DNA of 64,000 bases, taken from assembly GCA_902521075.1 (NCBI GenBank), contig CABYQM010000002.1, positions 78,414 to 142,413 of the forward strand, written 5' to 3'. A model generated the notes under the pieces. That model was not told where the DNA came from and searched no databases. It worked only from the letters and a program-made list of their open reading frames with translations. Below, in pieces: positions 29,629 through 39,290 of the stretch; the stretch's first letter is position 1; each line of letters opens with the position of its first letter. This DNA is from an uncultured Pelagibacteraceae bacterium. Its GTDB lineage: Bacteria > Pseudomonadota > Alphaproteobacteria > Pelagibacterales > Pelagibacteraceae. A program made the position numbers and the translations under genes.

Positions 29629-30596
29629 TAATTAATTCCTTTATAAAAATTAAACCAGTTATTGCCAAGTATCTTATTTATCTCTTCTTCGTAAAAACCT
29701 TTATTTTTTAGTTCTGTGTTTATATTATTAAATCCTCTTGCATCTAAAAACCAATCTGGTTGTTTTGGAAAACTAGGTTTATCTTTACTGCCTTCACCAA
29801 AATTTTTTGATTTTGACCATGTTCCATTTCTCATCCACTCAACTACGCTGTCTGGCTGGTTTAAACATAAGTCTGATCCTATTCCAACATTATCAATACC
29901 CATAATTTCAACTGTTCTTGCAACCATTTCACAAAAACTTTCTAATTTACAATTCGTTCCATCTTTTAAATGGTGAGCATACAATGATAAACCTAACATT
30001 CCTCCACTTGCAGATAAAACTTTTAATAATTCTGTAGATTTATTTCTTTTAGCTTCAAACCAAAAAGTTGGATTTGCATGAGTGATCGCAATTGGTTTTT
30101 GACTAATTTCAATTGCATCAAGTGTACTTTTTTCTGCTGAATGAGACATGTCAACAACGATACCTACTCTGTTCATTTCTTTAATAGCCTCTTTTCCAAA
30201 ATTAGTAACCCCACTATCATTTTTTTCATAACATCCAGTGGCTAATAATGATTGGTTGTTATAAGTTAATTGCATAAATCGACAACCTTGTGAGTGTACT
30301 TTTTCTATAAGGCCTATGTCATCTTCAATTGGTGAACAATTTTGAAATCCAAAAAAAATTGCAGTTTTGTTTTCTTCTTTTGCTTTTGTAATATCGTTGT
30401 AGTTATTTCCTAGAAATATAAGATCTTTATTTTCTTCGAAATGTTTATTCCACTCTTGTATTCTTTGTTGTAATTCATCATAGTCTTCATGATAAACTAA
30501 CGTTACGTGAACCGCATTTAATCCAGCTTTATTATTTATTTCAAAGATTTCTCTAGACCATTTACAATACTGAAGATTATCAATTCGATAATTCAT
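29628..30596 (-). CDS. Membrane dipeptidase-like metallohydrolase (peptidase M19)
   Basis: GCRFMQLTYNNQSLLATGCYE; GIVVDMSHSAEKSTLDAIEISQKPIAITHAN; VGIGSDL. Confidence 0.9.
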   Translation of the reverse strand: MNYRIDNLQYCKWSREIFEINNKAGLNAVHVTLVYHEDYDELQQRIQEWNKHFEENKDLIFLGNNYNDITKAKEENKTAIFFGFQNCSPIEDDIGLIEKVHSQGCRFMQLTYNNQSLLATGCYEKNDSGVTNFGKEAIKEMNRVGIVVDMSHSAEKSTLDAIEISQKPIAITHANPTFWFEAKRNKSTELLKVLSASGGMLGLSLYAHHLKDGTNCKLESFCEMVARTVEIMGIDNVGIGSDLCLNQPDSVVEWMRNGTWSKSKNFGEGSKDKPSFPKQPDWFLDARGFNNINTELKNKGFYEEEINKILGNNWFNFYKGIN

Positions 30597-30700
30597 ATTT
30601 GGTATACACTATTATTATTATTATGATTGTCACTAACTTAAACTGTCCTTAGCTAAAAATTGCAATTTAAGGGAAATATCTGTAAATTGATATTGGTTTC

Positions 30701-31195
30701 ATGAAATACAAAAAAAAATCACATAAAGTATCAATTGTAATGGGCAGTCAGTCTGATTACAAAACAATGAAAAATTGTGAAAAAGTTCTTAAGATTTTAA
30801 AAGTTAATTATGAGACAAGTATCGTCTCTGCTCACAGAACGCCTGATAGACTTTATGCCTATGCAAAGAAAGCAGAAAATAATAATATTTCTATTATTAT
30901 TGCTGGAGCCGGAGGATCAGCACATTTACCTGGTATGATTGCTGCTATAACTAGAATTCCAGTCATAGGTGTTCCCATTGAAAGTAAAAAGTTAAAAGGT
31001 TTAGATAGTCTACTATCAATTGCCCAAATGCCAAAAGGAATTCCTGTTGGTACAGTTGCTATTGGAGAAGATGGTGCAATCAATGCTGGTTTATATGCTG
31101 CTTCAATTATAGCTACGTATGATAACAATGTAAAAAAAACACTTTTAAATTGGCGAAAAAAACAAACATCAAAAGTAAAAAAAAAACCAAAGTAA
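30701..31195 (+). CDS. purE: N5-carboxyaminoimidazole ribonucleotide mutase
   Basis: VSIVMGSQSDYKTM...SAHRTPDRL...AGAGGSAHLPGMIAAITRIPVIGVPI. Confidence 0.96.
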   Translation: MKYKKKSHKVSIVMGSQSDYKTMKNCEKVLKILKVNYETSIVSAHRTPDRLYAYAKKAENNNISIIIAGAGGSAHLPGMIAAITRIPVIGVPIESKKLKGLDSLLSIAQMPKGIPVGTVAIGEDGAINAGLYAASIIATYDNNVKKTLLNWRKKQTSKVKKKPK

Positions 31196-31198
31196 TTA

Positions 31199-32242
31199 AT
31201 GTCTAAACCTGATCTAGGAATAATAGGTGGAGGACAATTAGGAAGTCTATTAGCATCCGCAGCAAAAAAACTTAATATTAAAACGGTTATTTTATCTGAC
31301 GATAAAGATGCACCTGCAATCAATTTTGCTGATGAATTTATTTATGGAGATTACCAAGACATAAATATTATCAATAACTTTTTAGAAAAAGTCGATCTTG
31401 TAACATATGAGTTTGAAAATATCCCATATGATATATTAAAAAAAATTAATGAAACCAAATCTGTATTACCAAGCCCTGAAATAAATAAATTAATCCAAAA
31501 TAGACTAACTGAAAAAGAATTTTTAAATAAAAATAATATAACTACAACTCAGTATGTAAGTATAAATGATTTAGATGATATAAAAATAAACGATAAATTT
31601 ATACCTGGTTTATTGAAAACTTGTACACTAGGTTACGATGGAAAGGGCCAATATAAAATAAATAATACAAATGATTTAAACAATGATTTCGATTTTTCAA
31701 AAGGCTACATCTTAGAAAAGATAGTAAATTTAAAAAAAGAAATTTCAGTTGTGGTTACAAGATTTGGTCACCAAAAATATGAAATTTATGATCCAATTGA
31801 AAATTATCATGAAGACCAGATTTTAAAATACTCTAAAATTCCCGCAGATATAAGTAATGAAATTAAAAATAAAGCATTGGACTGGGCAAAAACAGTAGCT
31901 GAAGAGCTTGATTATATTGGTACTATGTGCGTTGAATTCTTTATAGATAAAAATAATAATTTATATGCTAATGAAGTTGCACCAAGAGTACATAATTCTG
32001 GGCACCTAACTATAAATTCACACAACATTAGCCAATTTGAAAACCACATCAGAGCTGTATGTGGACTCGAAAAATTAGAAACAAAAAAAATTTATAATGC
32101 AAAAATGCTTAATTTGATTGGTGAAGATATATTAGAATATAAAAATAAAAAGTTTAAAGAAAATGAATTTTTTTATGATTATTTAAAAAAAGAAGTTAAA
32201 GCTAAAAGAAAAATGGGACATTTAACAACTATAGAAAAATAG
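31199..32242 (+). CDS. purK: N5-carboxyaminoimidazole ribonucleotide synthase
   Basis: LGIIGGGQLGSLLASAAKKL; NEVAPRVHNSGHLTI. Confidence 0.96.
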   Translation: MSKPDLGIIGGGQLGSLLASAAKKLNIKTVILSDDKDAPAINFADEFIYGDYQDINIINNFLEKVDLVTYEFENIPYDILKKINETKSVLPSPEINKLIQNRLTEKEFLNKNNITTTQYVSINDLDDIKINDKFIPGLLKTCTLGYDGKGQYKINNTNDLNNDFDFSKGYILEKIVNLKKEISVVVTRFGHQKYEIYDPIENYHEDQILKYSKIPADISNEIKNKALDWAKTVAEELDYIGTMCVEFFIDKNNNLYANEVAPRVHNSGHLTINSHNISQFENHIRAVCGLEKLETKKIYNAKMLNLIGEDILEYKNKKFKENEFFYDYLKKEVKAKRKMGHLTTIEK

Positions 32243-32244
32243 TT

Positions 32245-32868
32245 TTAAGAAATTGTTTGGATCAAAGAAATATTATTGTTTGTAGGTTTATTAACTTCCT
32301 TTGAAACCTCATGAAAGTTTAATTTTGTTTTTTTACACTCTTTAAGAAAACTCGATCCTGTTAATTCAAGATTTAAATATCTATTAACATCATTTTCATT
32401 AATTATAACAGGCTGTCTATGATGTATTTCTTTAATATTTTCATCTGCATCCTCGGTTATTAAACAAAATTGATCATTGTCATAAATAGCCGCTAAATAC
32501 ATAAGCTTTTTATCTTCTCTTAAAAAATAATAAGGTGTTTTATTTTCTTTTTCTCTTTTCCACTCATAAAAACCATCTGCTACAGCTACACATCTATGTA
32601 GTCGAATTAATTTTTTGAAAGACACTTTTTCATCTATAGTTTCTAGTCTTGCATTTATTAAAGGTTTAAAATCTTTTTGCTTAGCCCAGCTAGGTACTAC
32701 TCCCCACTTTAAATTTTCTAGAGTATTTCCATTATTATATTTTTTAATTACAGGTAATTTTTGAAATGGATGTGCATTATAATTTTCATTATCTTCAACT
32801 TGTATAGCTGACTTAACAAGTTTTTTTGTTTTTGTAACAGGGCTAGTTATTACGTATCTTCCACACAT
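32245..32868 (-). CDS. SRAP/HMCES family protein (YedK)
   Basis: MCGRYVIT N-terminus; WGVVPSWAK; NARLETI; VADGFYEWK; HHRQPVII. Confidence 0.93.
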   Translation of the reverse strand: MCGRYVITSPVTKTKKLVKSAIQVEDNENYNAHPFQKLPVIKKYNNGNTLENLKWGVVPSWAKQKDFKPLINARLETIDEKVSFKKLIRLHRCVAVADGFYEWKREKENKTPYYFLREDKKLMYLAAIYDNDQFCLITEDADENIKEIHHRQPVIINENDVNRYLNLELTGSSFLKECKKTKLNFHEVSKEVNKPTNNNISLIQTIS

Positions 32869-32904
32869 ATTTAATTTTCTTGGTTTAATCTAAATTTAGA
32901 TTAT

Positions 32905-33375
32905 ATGTTTTTCAAAACTATGAAATCAATAGAAAATAATTTTGATGATCCGCAAGTAAATGAGTTGCTAACTAAGCATTTTATTGAATTGAGATCAGTT
33001 TCTCCTGAGGGGAGTTCTCATGTATTAGATATTCCTGGATTAAAGGATCCAAGTATAAAATTCTGGAGTTTATGGGAAAATAATGAATTAATTGGTTGTG
33101 GAGCTTTAAAATTATTTGATGAAACGCATGGAGAATTTAAATCTATAAGAGTTTCAGATAAATTTAGAAATAAAAAATATGGTGGAAAAATAATTTCACA
33201 TCTTATTGAAAAATCTAAACAAATAGGAATTACTAAACTTAGTGTCGAAACTGGTGCAGGTGATTTTTTTGCACCCGCTAGAAAACTTTTTAAAAGTTTT
33301 GGTTTTAAAGAGTGTGGGCCTTTTGCGCACTATAAAGATGATCCTAATTCATGCTATTATTCAGTAGATATTTGA
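32905..33375 (+). CDS. GNAT family N-acetyltransferase
   Basis: GCGALKLFDETHGEFKSIRVSDKFRNKKYGGKIISHLIEKSK. Confidence 0.88.
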   Translation: MFFKTMKSIENNFDDPQVNELLTKHFIELRSVSPEGSSHVLDIPGLKDPSIKFWSLWENNELIGCGALKLFDETHGEFKSIRVSDKFRNKKYGGKIISHLIEKSKQIGITKLSVETGAGDFFAPARKLFKSFGFKECGPFAHYKDDPNSCYYSVDI

Positions 33376-33385
33376 GGAGTTTAGT

Positions 33386-33826
33386 TTGGAAACTGATAAA
33401 TCGAGACCATTTGTATTATATGTTGCCGAAATCATTTATCAAAAGATATATGAAATCAAAATTAAGAACCCTAATTTAACTAATATTCAAGCTTTTGAAA
33501 TATTTATTGCATCAGATGATTATAATGAAATTAGTTCAGGAAATTTTCATGATAAGTGGTTTAAAGAACTTGAGAGCAATGACTACGTAGATAAATCTAC
33601 AAAAAAAAAGATTAATCAAGAAACTATAAGACTTTTACAAATACAAAAAGATACTATGATTAAACAATTAATGAAAATCCCAAAATTATATTATGCAAAA
33701 AGTCACTTTCCGTTGGAGTTATCTCAAAGAGCATTTGATCATTTGTGGAGAGTTTGTGAAAGTTATGAACTTTGGTGCAAAGAAACTAAACAAAATGGAT
33801 TAATATTATTAAATTTAACAGAATAA
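33386..33826 (+). CDS. Hypothetical protein (TTG start)
   Basis: 146 aa; TTG at 33386 preceded by GAGGAG; tightly packed between GNAT and BT1 genes. Confidence 0.65.
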   Translation: METDKSRPFVLYVAEIIYQKIYEIKIKNPNLTNIQAFEIFIASDDYNEISSGNFHDKWFKELESNDYVDKSTKKKINQETIRLLQIQKDTMIKQLMKIPKLYYAKSHFPLELSQRAFDHLWRVCESYELWCKETKQNGLILLNLTE

Positions 33827-33829
33827 TTT

Positions 33830-35446
33830 ATGAGTAATAAAATTTTGAGATTTATAGATAGTACTTTAATAGATTTAGGAAGACAGTTTAAGTGGACCTA
33901 TCTACCACCATTGATGATTTATCTTGCTGCTGGTATTTCAGGACTAACAGGTATTGTTGGAACTTTTTTTGTTAAAGACTATCTAAACTTATCTGCTGCT
34001 TTTCTTGCTGGACTGGGTTTTTGGGCTGGAATTCCATGGGCATTGAAGATGCCTTTAGGTCATCTTGTTGATCTAATCTGGAATAAAAAAAATTACATGG
34101 TTTTTGTTGGAGCATCCTTAATCTCATTAAGTTTAATTATAATGTACGGTTTAATAATTCATACTGAATGGATGTCATCAATTCTTTCAGTAGAAACATG
34201 GTTTGTGATCAGTGTTTTACTTGCTCCGATTGGCTATGTTGTGCAAGATGTTGTGGCTGATGCTATGACTGTAGAGGCTGTTCCTTTAGTTGATGACAGT
34301 GGAAATAAATTTTCAAGAGATGAAATCAAGCTTATGCATACAACAATGCAAACTCTTGGAAGATTTGCAATAATTGGTGGAACTGTTTTAGTTGCTTTAG
34401 CTAATGTAATTCTCTTTAAAGGAGTAGACGAACTTGAACAAGCAGATAAGATAAGTTTATACGGTTCAATTTATATATATGCTTTAATTATTCCAATTGT
34501 ATCTGTACTAGGAATATTTCTTGCTTCATATCTAAAAAATCAAAAGAAAAAAAAACTTATTGAACAAGGTTTAGAGGGTGACCAAGATTATGCTCCTTCA
34601 GAGAAAACTGAAGTTAACTGGTGGATATTAGGTGGAAGCTTGGTTTTTGTTATCTTCACTTTAGGTATTGGATCATTCAAAGTGCCTTTTGCTCAAGAAA
34701 TTGTTTTTGTAGGTTCAATGGCAATTATTCTATTTTTAATGAATAAATTAGTTAAAGAACTTCCTCAAGATTTAAGACTTACTGTTGTAGGAACGGCAAT
34801 AATAATTTTTATTTTTAGAGCAATGCCAGGACCTGGTCCAGGTTTATCGTGGTTTGAAATTGATGTACTTGAATTCAATGAACAATTTTTTTCTGTATTA
34901 TCTCTTATAGCCTCTGTTTTAACGCTTGTTGGTATTATTTTATTAAGACCATTTATGGCAAACAACTCAATAGCTAGAATAATAGTGATTTTATCTGTTG
35001 CAGGTGCAATTTTATTTTTACCAAGTGTAGGAATGTATTATGGATTTCACAATTGGACATCATCAATTACTAATGGAGTTGTTGATGCCAAGTTTATTGC
35101 AATATTAAATACTGCACTTGAGTCACCTTTGGGACAAGTCTCAATGATACCTTTGCTTGCATGGATTGCTAAAAATGCTCCGTCGCACTTAAAAGCAACT
35201 TTCTTTGCAGTATTCGCATCTTTTACAAATCTTGCTTTATCAGCAAGTGCTTTAGGAACTAAATATTTAAATGAAATTTATGTTATTACTAGAGAGGTAA
35301 AGGATAAGGTAACAAACGCTATTCTTACCACTGCCGATTATTCAGATCTAGGTATTTTGTTGATAACAGTAACACTAATAACTTTAATAATTCCAATTGT
35401 GTTTGTGGTTATTATTCAAAAAACTAAATTTAAAACTTCAGAATAA
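33830..35446 (+). CDS. BT1/folate-biopterin transporter-like MFS protein
   Basis: ~12 TM; GYVVQDVVADAMTVEAVPLVDDSGNKFSRDEI resembles the BT1-family motif. Confidence 0.7.
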   Translation: MSNKILRFIDSTLIDLGRQFKWTYLPPLMIYLAAGISGLTGIVGTFFVKDYLNLSAAFLAGLGFWAGIPWALKMPLGHLVDLIWNKKNYMVFVGASLISLSLIIMYGLIIHTEWMSSILSVETWFVISVLLAPIGYVVQDVVADAMTVEAVPLVDDSGNKFSRDEIKLMHTTMQTLGRFAIIGGTVLVALANVILFKGVDELEQADKISLYGSIYIYALIIPIVSVLGIFLASYLKNQKKKKLIEQGLEGDQDYAPSEKTEVNWWILGGSLVFVIFTLGIGSFKVPFAQEIVFVGSMAIILFLMNKLVKELPQDLRLTVVGTAIIIFIFRAMPGPGPGLSWFEIDVLEFNEQFFSVLSLIASVLTLVGIILLRPFMANNSIARIIVILSVAGAILFLPSVGMYYGFHNWTSSITNGVVDAKFIAILNTALESPLGQVSMIPLLAWIAKNAPSHLKATFFAVFASFTNLALSASALGTKYLNEIYVITREVKDKVTNAILTTADYSDLGILLITVTLITLIIPIVFVVIIQKTKFKTSE

Positions 35447-35449
35447 TTT

Positions 35450-36028
35450 TTATTCAGCTTTATAGCCAAATTCTAAACAAGCATCAGTTATTGAATGATA
35501 AAGAGATTCTCCAAAACTTCTTAAAGCAAATATTCTTACTTTTCTTGGATTTGAACTAATAAAATCAATAGTTATTGTGATTGCATGAAAAGCAGAATTA
35601 GAACATTTTCCTTCATCAAGACCATCTAAATTTAACGGACAACCCTTTTTCAATACTTCATCTACCAAAGAACCTTCTAATTCAAGTATTGTTCTTGAAT
35701 GAGATAGATCAGTTAATGCAAAATCATCATGACTTAGGTTTTCTAAAATAGATTTTTCTATTTCTTTATTCGTTGAAACGACCAACCAATTATCAGGTCC
35801 CATCCATAAAATTCTTGTATTAGTATTTGAAGATACCAAGAGTGTCTCAGGTAAATTTAAATTATCTATTTTTATTTTATCAATACTAATTGAAGATTTT
35901 TTATATTTAACAATTTGATAAATCAAAACATCCTTGATTTCTCTAATATTTATTAGCTCATCTTTACTATCGTGATTGCCAAACAATCCATGTTTATGAA
36001 TATTTTCTAGTGCAGAAACATTTTTCAT
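35450..36028 (-). CDS. soxG: Sarcosine oxidase gamma subunit-like (SoxG/MgdD)
   Basis: Position after SoxA; RILWMGPDNWLVVS; DLSHSRTILELEG. Confidence 0.85.
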   Translation of the reverse strand: MKNVSALENIHKHGLFGNHDSKDELINIREIKDVLIYQIVKYKKSSISIDKIKIDNLNLPETLLVSSNTNTRILWMGPDNWLVVSTNKEIEKSILENLSHDDFALTDLSHSRTILELEGSLVDEVLKKGCPLNLDGLDEGKCSNSAFHAITITIDFISSNPRKVRIFALRSFGESLYHSITDACLEFGYKAE

Positions 36029-39021
36029 GATCTAACTCTTTTTCCTTCAGGGTCAACATAATGTGAAGATATAACTTCTACTTCAATTGATTTATTTTTT
36101 AATGGTGATACCGCAAAAAACTTTTTACCTATCATATTTTTTCCATCTTTCATTATTGCCAGAGAAAATGGATTATTATTTTCTACACTCCAACAAGAAG
36201 AAGAAACGTGACCAAGTTTAGGGTTTGGTAATTTTGCATTCTGATCTTGGACGATATGAGATCCTTCGGGAATACTAGACTTTCTATCAATTGGAATAAG
36301 TCCAACAATTTTTTGTCTGCTCTCAACATTAAATGCTTCTCTCCCTAAAGAATTTTTGCCGATAAAATCTTTTTTCTTTGAAACTAATCCATTTAATGAA
36401 ACATCTGATGGGATTGTTCGACCATCTAATTCTGGCCCTGCAACGTGTCCCATTTCTATTCTTAATGTTGACAAAGCTTCAGTTCCATAAGGCTGATTTC
36501 CAAAATCTTTTCCTACTTCCATCATTTTCTCCCACATGAACATGCCATGATCTGATTTGACATTAATCTCATATGCAAGCTCACCAGAAAATGAAATTCT
36601 AAAAATTCTTGATGGAACACCAAAAAATTCTGCTTCTTTATAGCCCATAAAAGGCAAAGCTTCATTTGATACGTCTAAGTCCGGATATAATTTTGATAAC
36701 ATGTCTCTAGATTTAGGTCCAGCAATTGCAGCCCCTGCCCATTGCTCAGTTGTAGAGACAACATTTACATTTAATTCTGGCCAAACAATTTGAAGATAAT
36801 ATTCTAAGTGAGATAAAACATTTGCAGCTTGTGCAGTTGTTGTTGTCATATGATAATGATTTTCTGAAATTCTTGTTGTTGTTCCATCGTCCATGACAAT
36901 TCCATCTTCTCTAAGCATCAATCCATATCTTGCTTTTCCAACAGGTAATTTCATCCAAGCATTTGTATAAACTCTATTTAAAAATTCTGCTGCGTCTGGA
37001 CCTTTAATATCAATTTTTCCTAATGTAGTTACATCGCATATACCAACATTCTCTCTAACATTTTTTGCCTCTCTCTTTGAAGCTTCAAATAAAGTTTCAC
37101 TTCCTAGCTTATAATATCGAGGTCTTTTCCAAGCACCTGCATCAACAAATACAGCATTATTTTTCTCATGCCATTCATGCATTGGGGTTTTTCTAGTCGG
37201 CATATATTCCATACCTACTTCACGACCAACTATTGTCCCGATTGTAATTGGTGTGAAAGGTGGTCTAAATGTTGTGTGTCCCACTTCAGGAACTATTTTA
37301 TTTTCTATATTAGATACCAACTGAAGGCCATTTAAATTACTTGTACGGCCTTGATCTGTTGCCATTCCAAGAGTTGTGTATCTTTTGACATGCTCTATTG
37401 ATCTGTAGCCTTCACTTAATGCGATTTCTATATCAGAAACAGATACATCATTTTGAAAATCAACAAATCTTTTTGGATTTTCATTCTTAGGTAACGGCAT
37501 ACACCAAAATTTATCATGAGCTCCGTATTTCTTTTCATTTACATTTGGAATTGAGATTTCTGTTTTAGTCTCTGTAATTTTTGCGGAAAGATTTGAACCA
37601 TTTTCAAAACCATGTTTTAAACTTTCTTCTAATGTGAATGATCCATTTGCTGCGCCAACTGAGGTCTCATGTTGTTTTTTCTTATCTGGAATAAATGCAT
37701 CAATTTTTTCTTCATACTTAAGTTTATTTCCTGACTGTGATGCTAAATGTACAGATGGTGTCCAAAATCCAGACACACAAATACAATCACAATCTACAGT
37801 TTCTATTTTCTCAAAAGAATTTTTATCTTTATTCAGTTTGCCAATTTTTGCAGATTTAACTTTTTTGTAACCATTAGCAACAATAACACCGTGAGAAAAT
37901 CTTATATCAATTCCCTTTGATTTAGCTTCATCAATTAATTCTGATGAATGTTCTTCTCTTGTATCTAATATAATTGGTTCAACATTATTTTTTTTGAACT
38001 CTAAAGCTGTTTCATATGCACTATCGTTATTTGTGAATATTAAAGGTTTCTTTCCAACCAATACTCCATAGACTTTCATATATTCTTTTGCAGCTGCTGA
38101 TAAAAAAATTCCTGGAGTATCATTGTTGCCGAACACAATTGGTCTTTCAATTGAGCCAGTTGATAAAATTGTTTCTTTGGCTCTAATATACCAAAGTCTT
38201 TGTCTTGGGGTGAATTTTGATTTTTTCTCTAAATGATCACTAACTCTCTCAAACATTACCAGCATGTTATGATCATAATAACCAAAAACTTGAGATCTAT
38301 TTTTTACAGTGACATTGGGCATAGATTTTAATTCAGTAATTATTTTTTCTGCCCAATCTTTTCCTGATAAATTATCGATGCTTACGTCATCAGTTAAAAG
38401 TGTTCCTCCAAATCTTGGTTTATCCTCAGCTAAAATTACTTTTGCTCCATTTTTTGCAGCAGCATAAGCACTTGCTAATCCAGAGGGTCCAGATCCAGTA
38501 ACTAATAAATCGCAATACTCAAATTTATGTTCATATCTTTCTTTATCTTTTTCTATCGAAGCAACCCCTAATCCTGCGGCTTTTCTAATGAAAGGTTCGT
38601 AAATTTTATACCAGAAACTTTTAGGCCACATAAATGTTTTGTAATAAAACCCTGCAGGGAAAAACATTTTTAAAAAATTATTAATTGCACCAACATCAAA
38701 ATTAACTGATGGCCAACAATTTTGGCTTGTTGCGGACAAACCTTCAACGAGTTCCATTTCTGTTGCATTAACATTTGGCTCTGAATGACCATTGAATTCT
38801 ACTTGAAGCTTTGCGTTTGGTTCTTCTACTCCTGCTCCAAAAAAACCTCTTGGTCTATGATATTTAAAACTTCTACCAACTAAATGTATTCCATTTGCAA
38901 TCAAAGCAGATGCAATTGTATCTCCCTCATATCCAAATAATTTTTTTCCGTTAAAAGTAAAAGATATTTTTTTGTCTCGATTAATTAATCCCTCTTTATT
39001 TAATCTAAATGGTTGGCTCAT
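36025..39021 (-). CDS. soxA: Sarcosine oxidase alpha subunit-like (SoxA/MgdC), C-terminal GcvT domain
   Basis: 998 aa; FGYEGDTIASALIANGIHLVGRSFKYHRPRGFF; LLVTGSGPSGLASAYAAAKNGAKVILAED; GcvT-like C-terminus. Confidence 0.93.
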   Translation of the reverse strand: MSQPFRLNKEGLINRDKKISFTFNGKKLFGYEGDTIASALIANGIHLVGRSFKYHRPRGFFGAGVEEPNAKLQVEFNGHSEPNVNATEMELVEGLSATSQNCWPSVNFDVGAINNFLKMFFPAGFYYKTFMWPKSFWYKIYEPFIRKAAGLGVASIEKDKERYEHKFEYCDLLVTGSGPSGLASAYAAAKNGAKVILAEDKPRFGGTLLTDDVSIDNLSGKDWAEKIITELKSMPNVTVKNRSQVFGYYDHNMLVMFERVSDHLEKKSKFTPRQRLWYIRAKETILSTGSIERPIVFGNNDTPGIFLSAAAKEYMKVYGVLVGKKPLIFTNNDSAYETALEFKKNNVEPIILDTREEHSSELIDEAKSKGIDIRFSHGVIVANGYKKVKSAKIGKLNKDKNSFEKIETVDCDCICVSGFWTPSVHLASQSGNKLKYEEKIDAFIPDKKKQHETSVGAANGSFTLEESLKHGFENGSNLSAKITETKTEISIPNVNEKKYGAHDKFWCMPLPKNENPKRFVDFQNDVSVSDIEIALSEGYRSIEHVKRYTTLGMATDQGRTSNLNGLQLVSNIENKIVPEVGHTTFRPPFTPITIGTIVGREVGMEYMPTRKTPMHEWHEKNNAVFVDAGAWKRPRYYKLGSETLFEASKREAKNVRENVGICDVTTLGKIDIKGPDAAEFLNRVYTNAWMKLPVGKARYGLMLREDGIVMDDGTTTRISENHYHMTTTTAQAANVLSHLEYYLQIVWPELNVNVVSTTEQWAGAAIAGPKSRDMLSKLYPDLDVSNEALPFMGYKEAEFFGVPSRIFRISFSGELAYEINVKSDHGMFMWEKMMEVGKDFGNQPYGTEALSTLRIEMGHVAGPELDGRTIPSDVSLNGLVSKKKDFIGKNSLGREAFNVESRQKIVGLIPIDRKSSIPEGSHIVQDQNAKLPNPKLGHVSSSCWSVENNNPFSLAIMKDGKNMIGKKFFAVSPLKNKSIEVEVISSHYVDPEGKRVRS

Positions 39022-39287
39022 CTTATTTCTTCTGTGACTTTTGCTGTTTGGAAAATTTCATGTGTAGCGGTGTCTCTTTGCACCTTAATCCATTGTCTAC
39101 ATCCTGCTATATGTTGCCATAACTCTATATGTTTGCCTCTTGGACTTTTTCTCATATAAACAAAATTATCCCAATCTTCACTTGGTACTTCTTCATTTAT
39201 ATTAGGTCTTTTTACAGTTGCATCACCTCCATATGAAAATTCTTTTTGTGCTCTTAAACCGCAATAAGGACATTTGATGTATAACAT
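39018..39287 (-). CDS. soxD: Sarcosine oxidase delta subunit-like (SoxD/MgdB)
   Basis: IKCPYCGLRAQKEFSYGGDATVKRP; GKHIELWQHIAGCRQWIKVQRDTATHEI. Confidence 0.93.
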   Translation of the reverse strand: MLYIKCPYCGLRAQKEFSYGGDATVKRPNINEEVPSEDWDNFVYMRKSPRGKHIELWQHIAGCRQWIKVQRDTATHEIFQTAKVTEEIR

Positions 39288-39290
39288 TTT

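Noticed and set aside
30859-31323. 154-aa minus ORF antisense to purE/purK
   Set aside because: Antisense shadow of highly conserved purE
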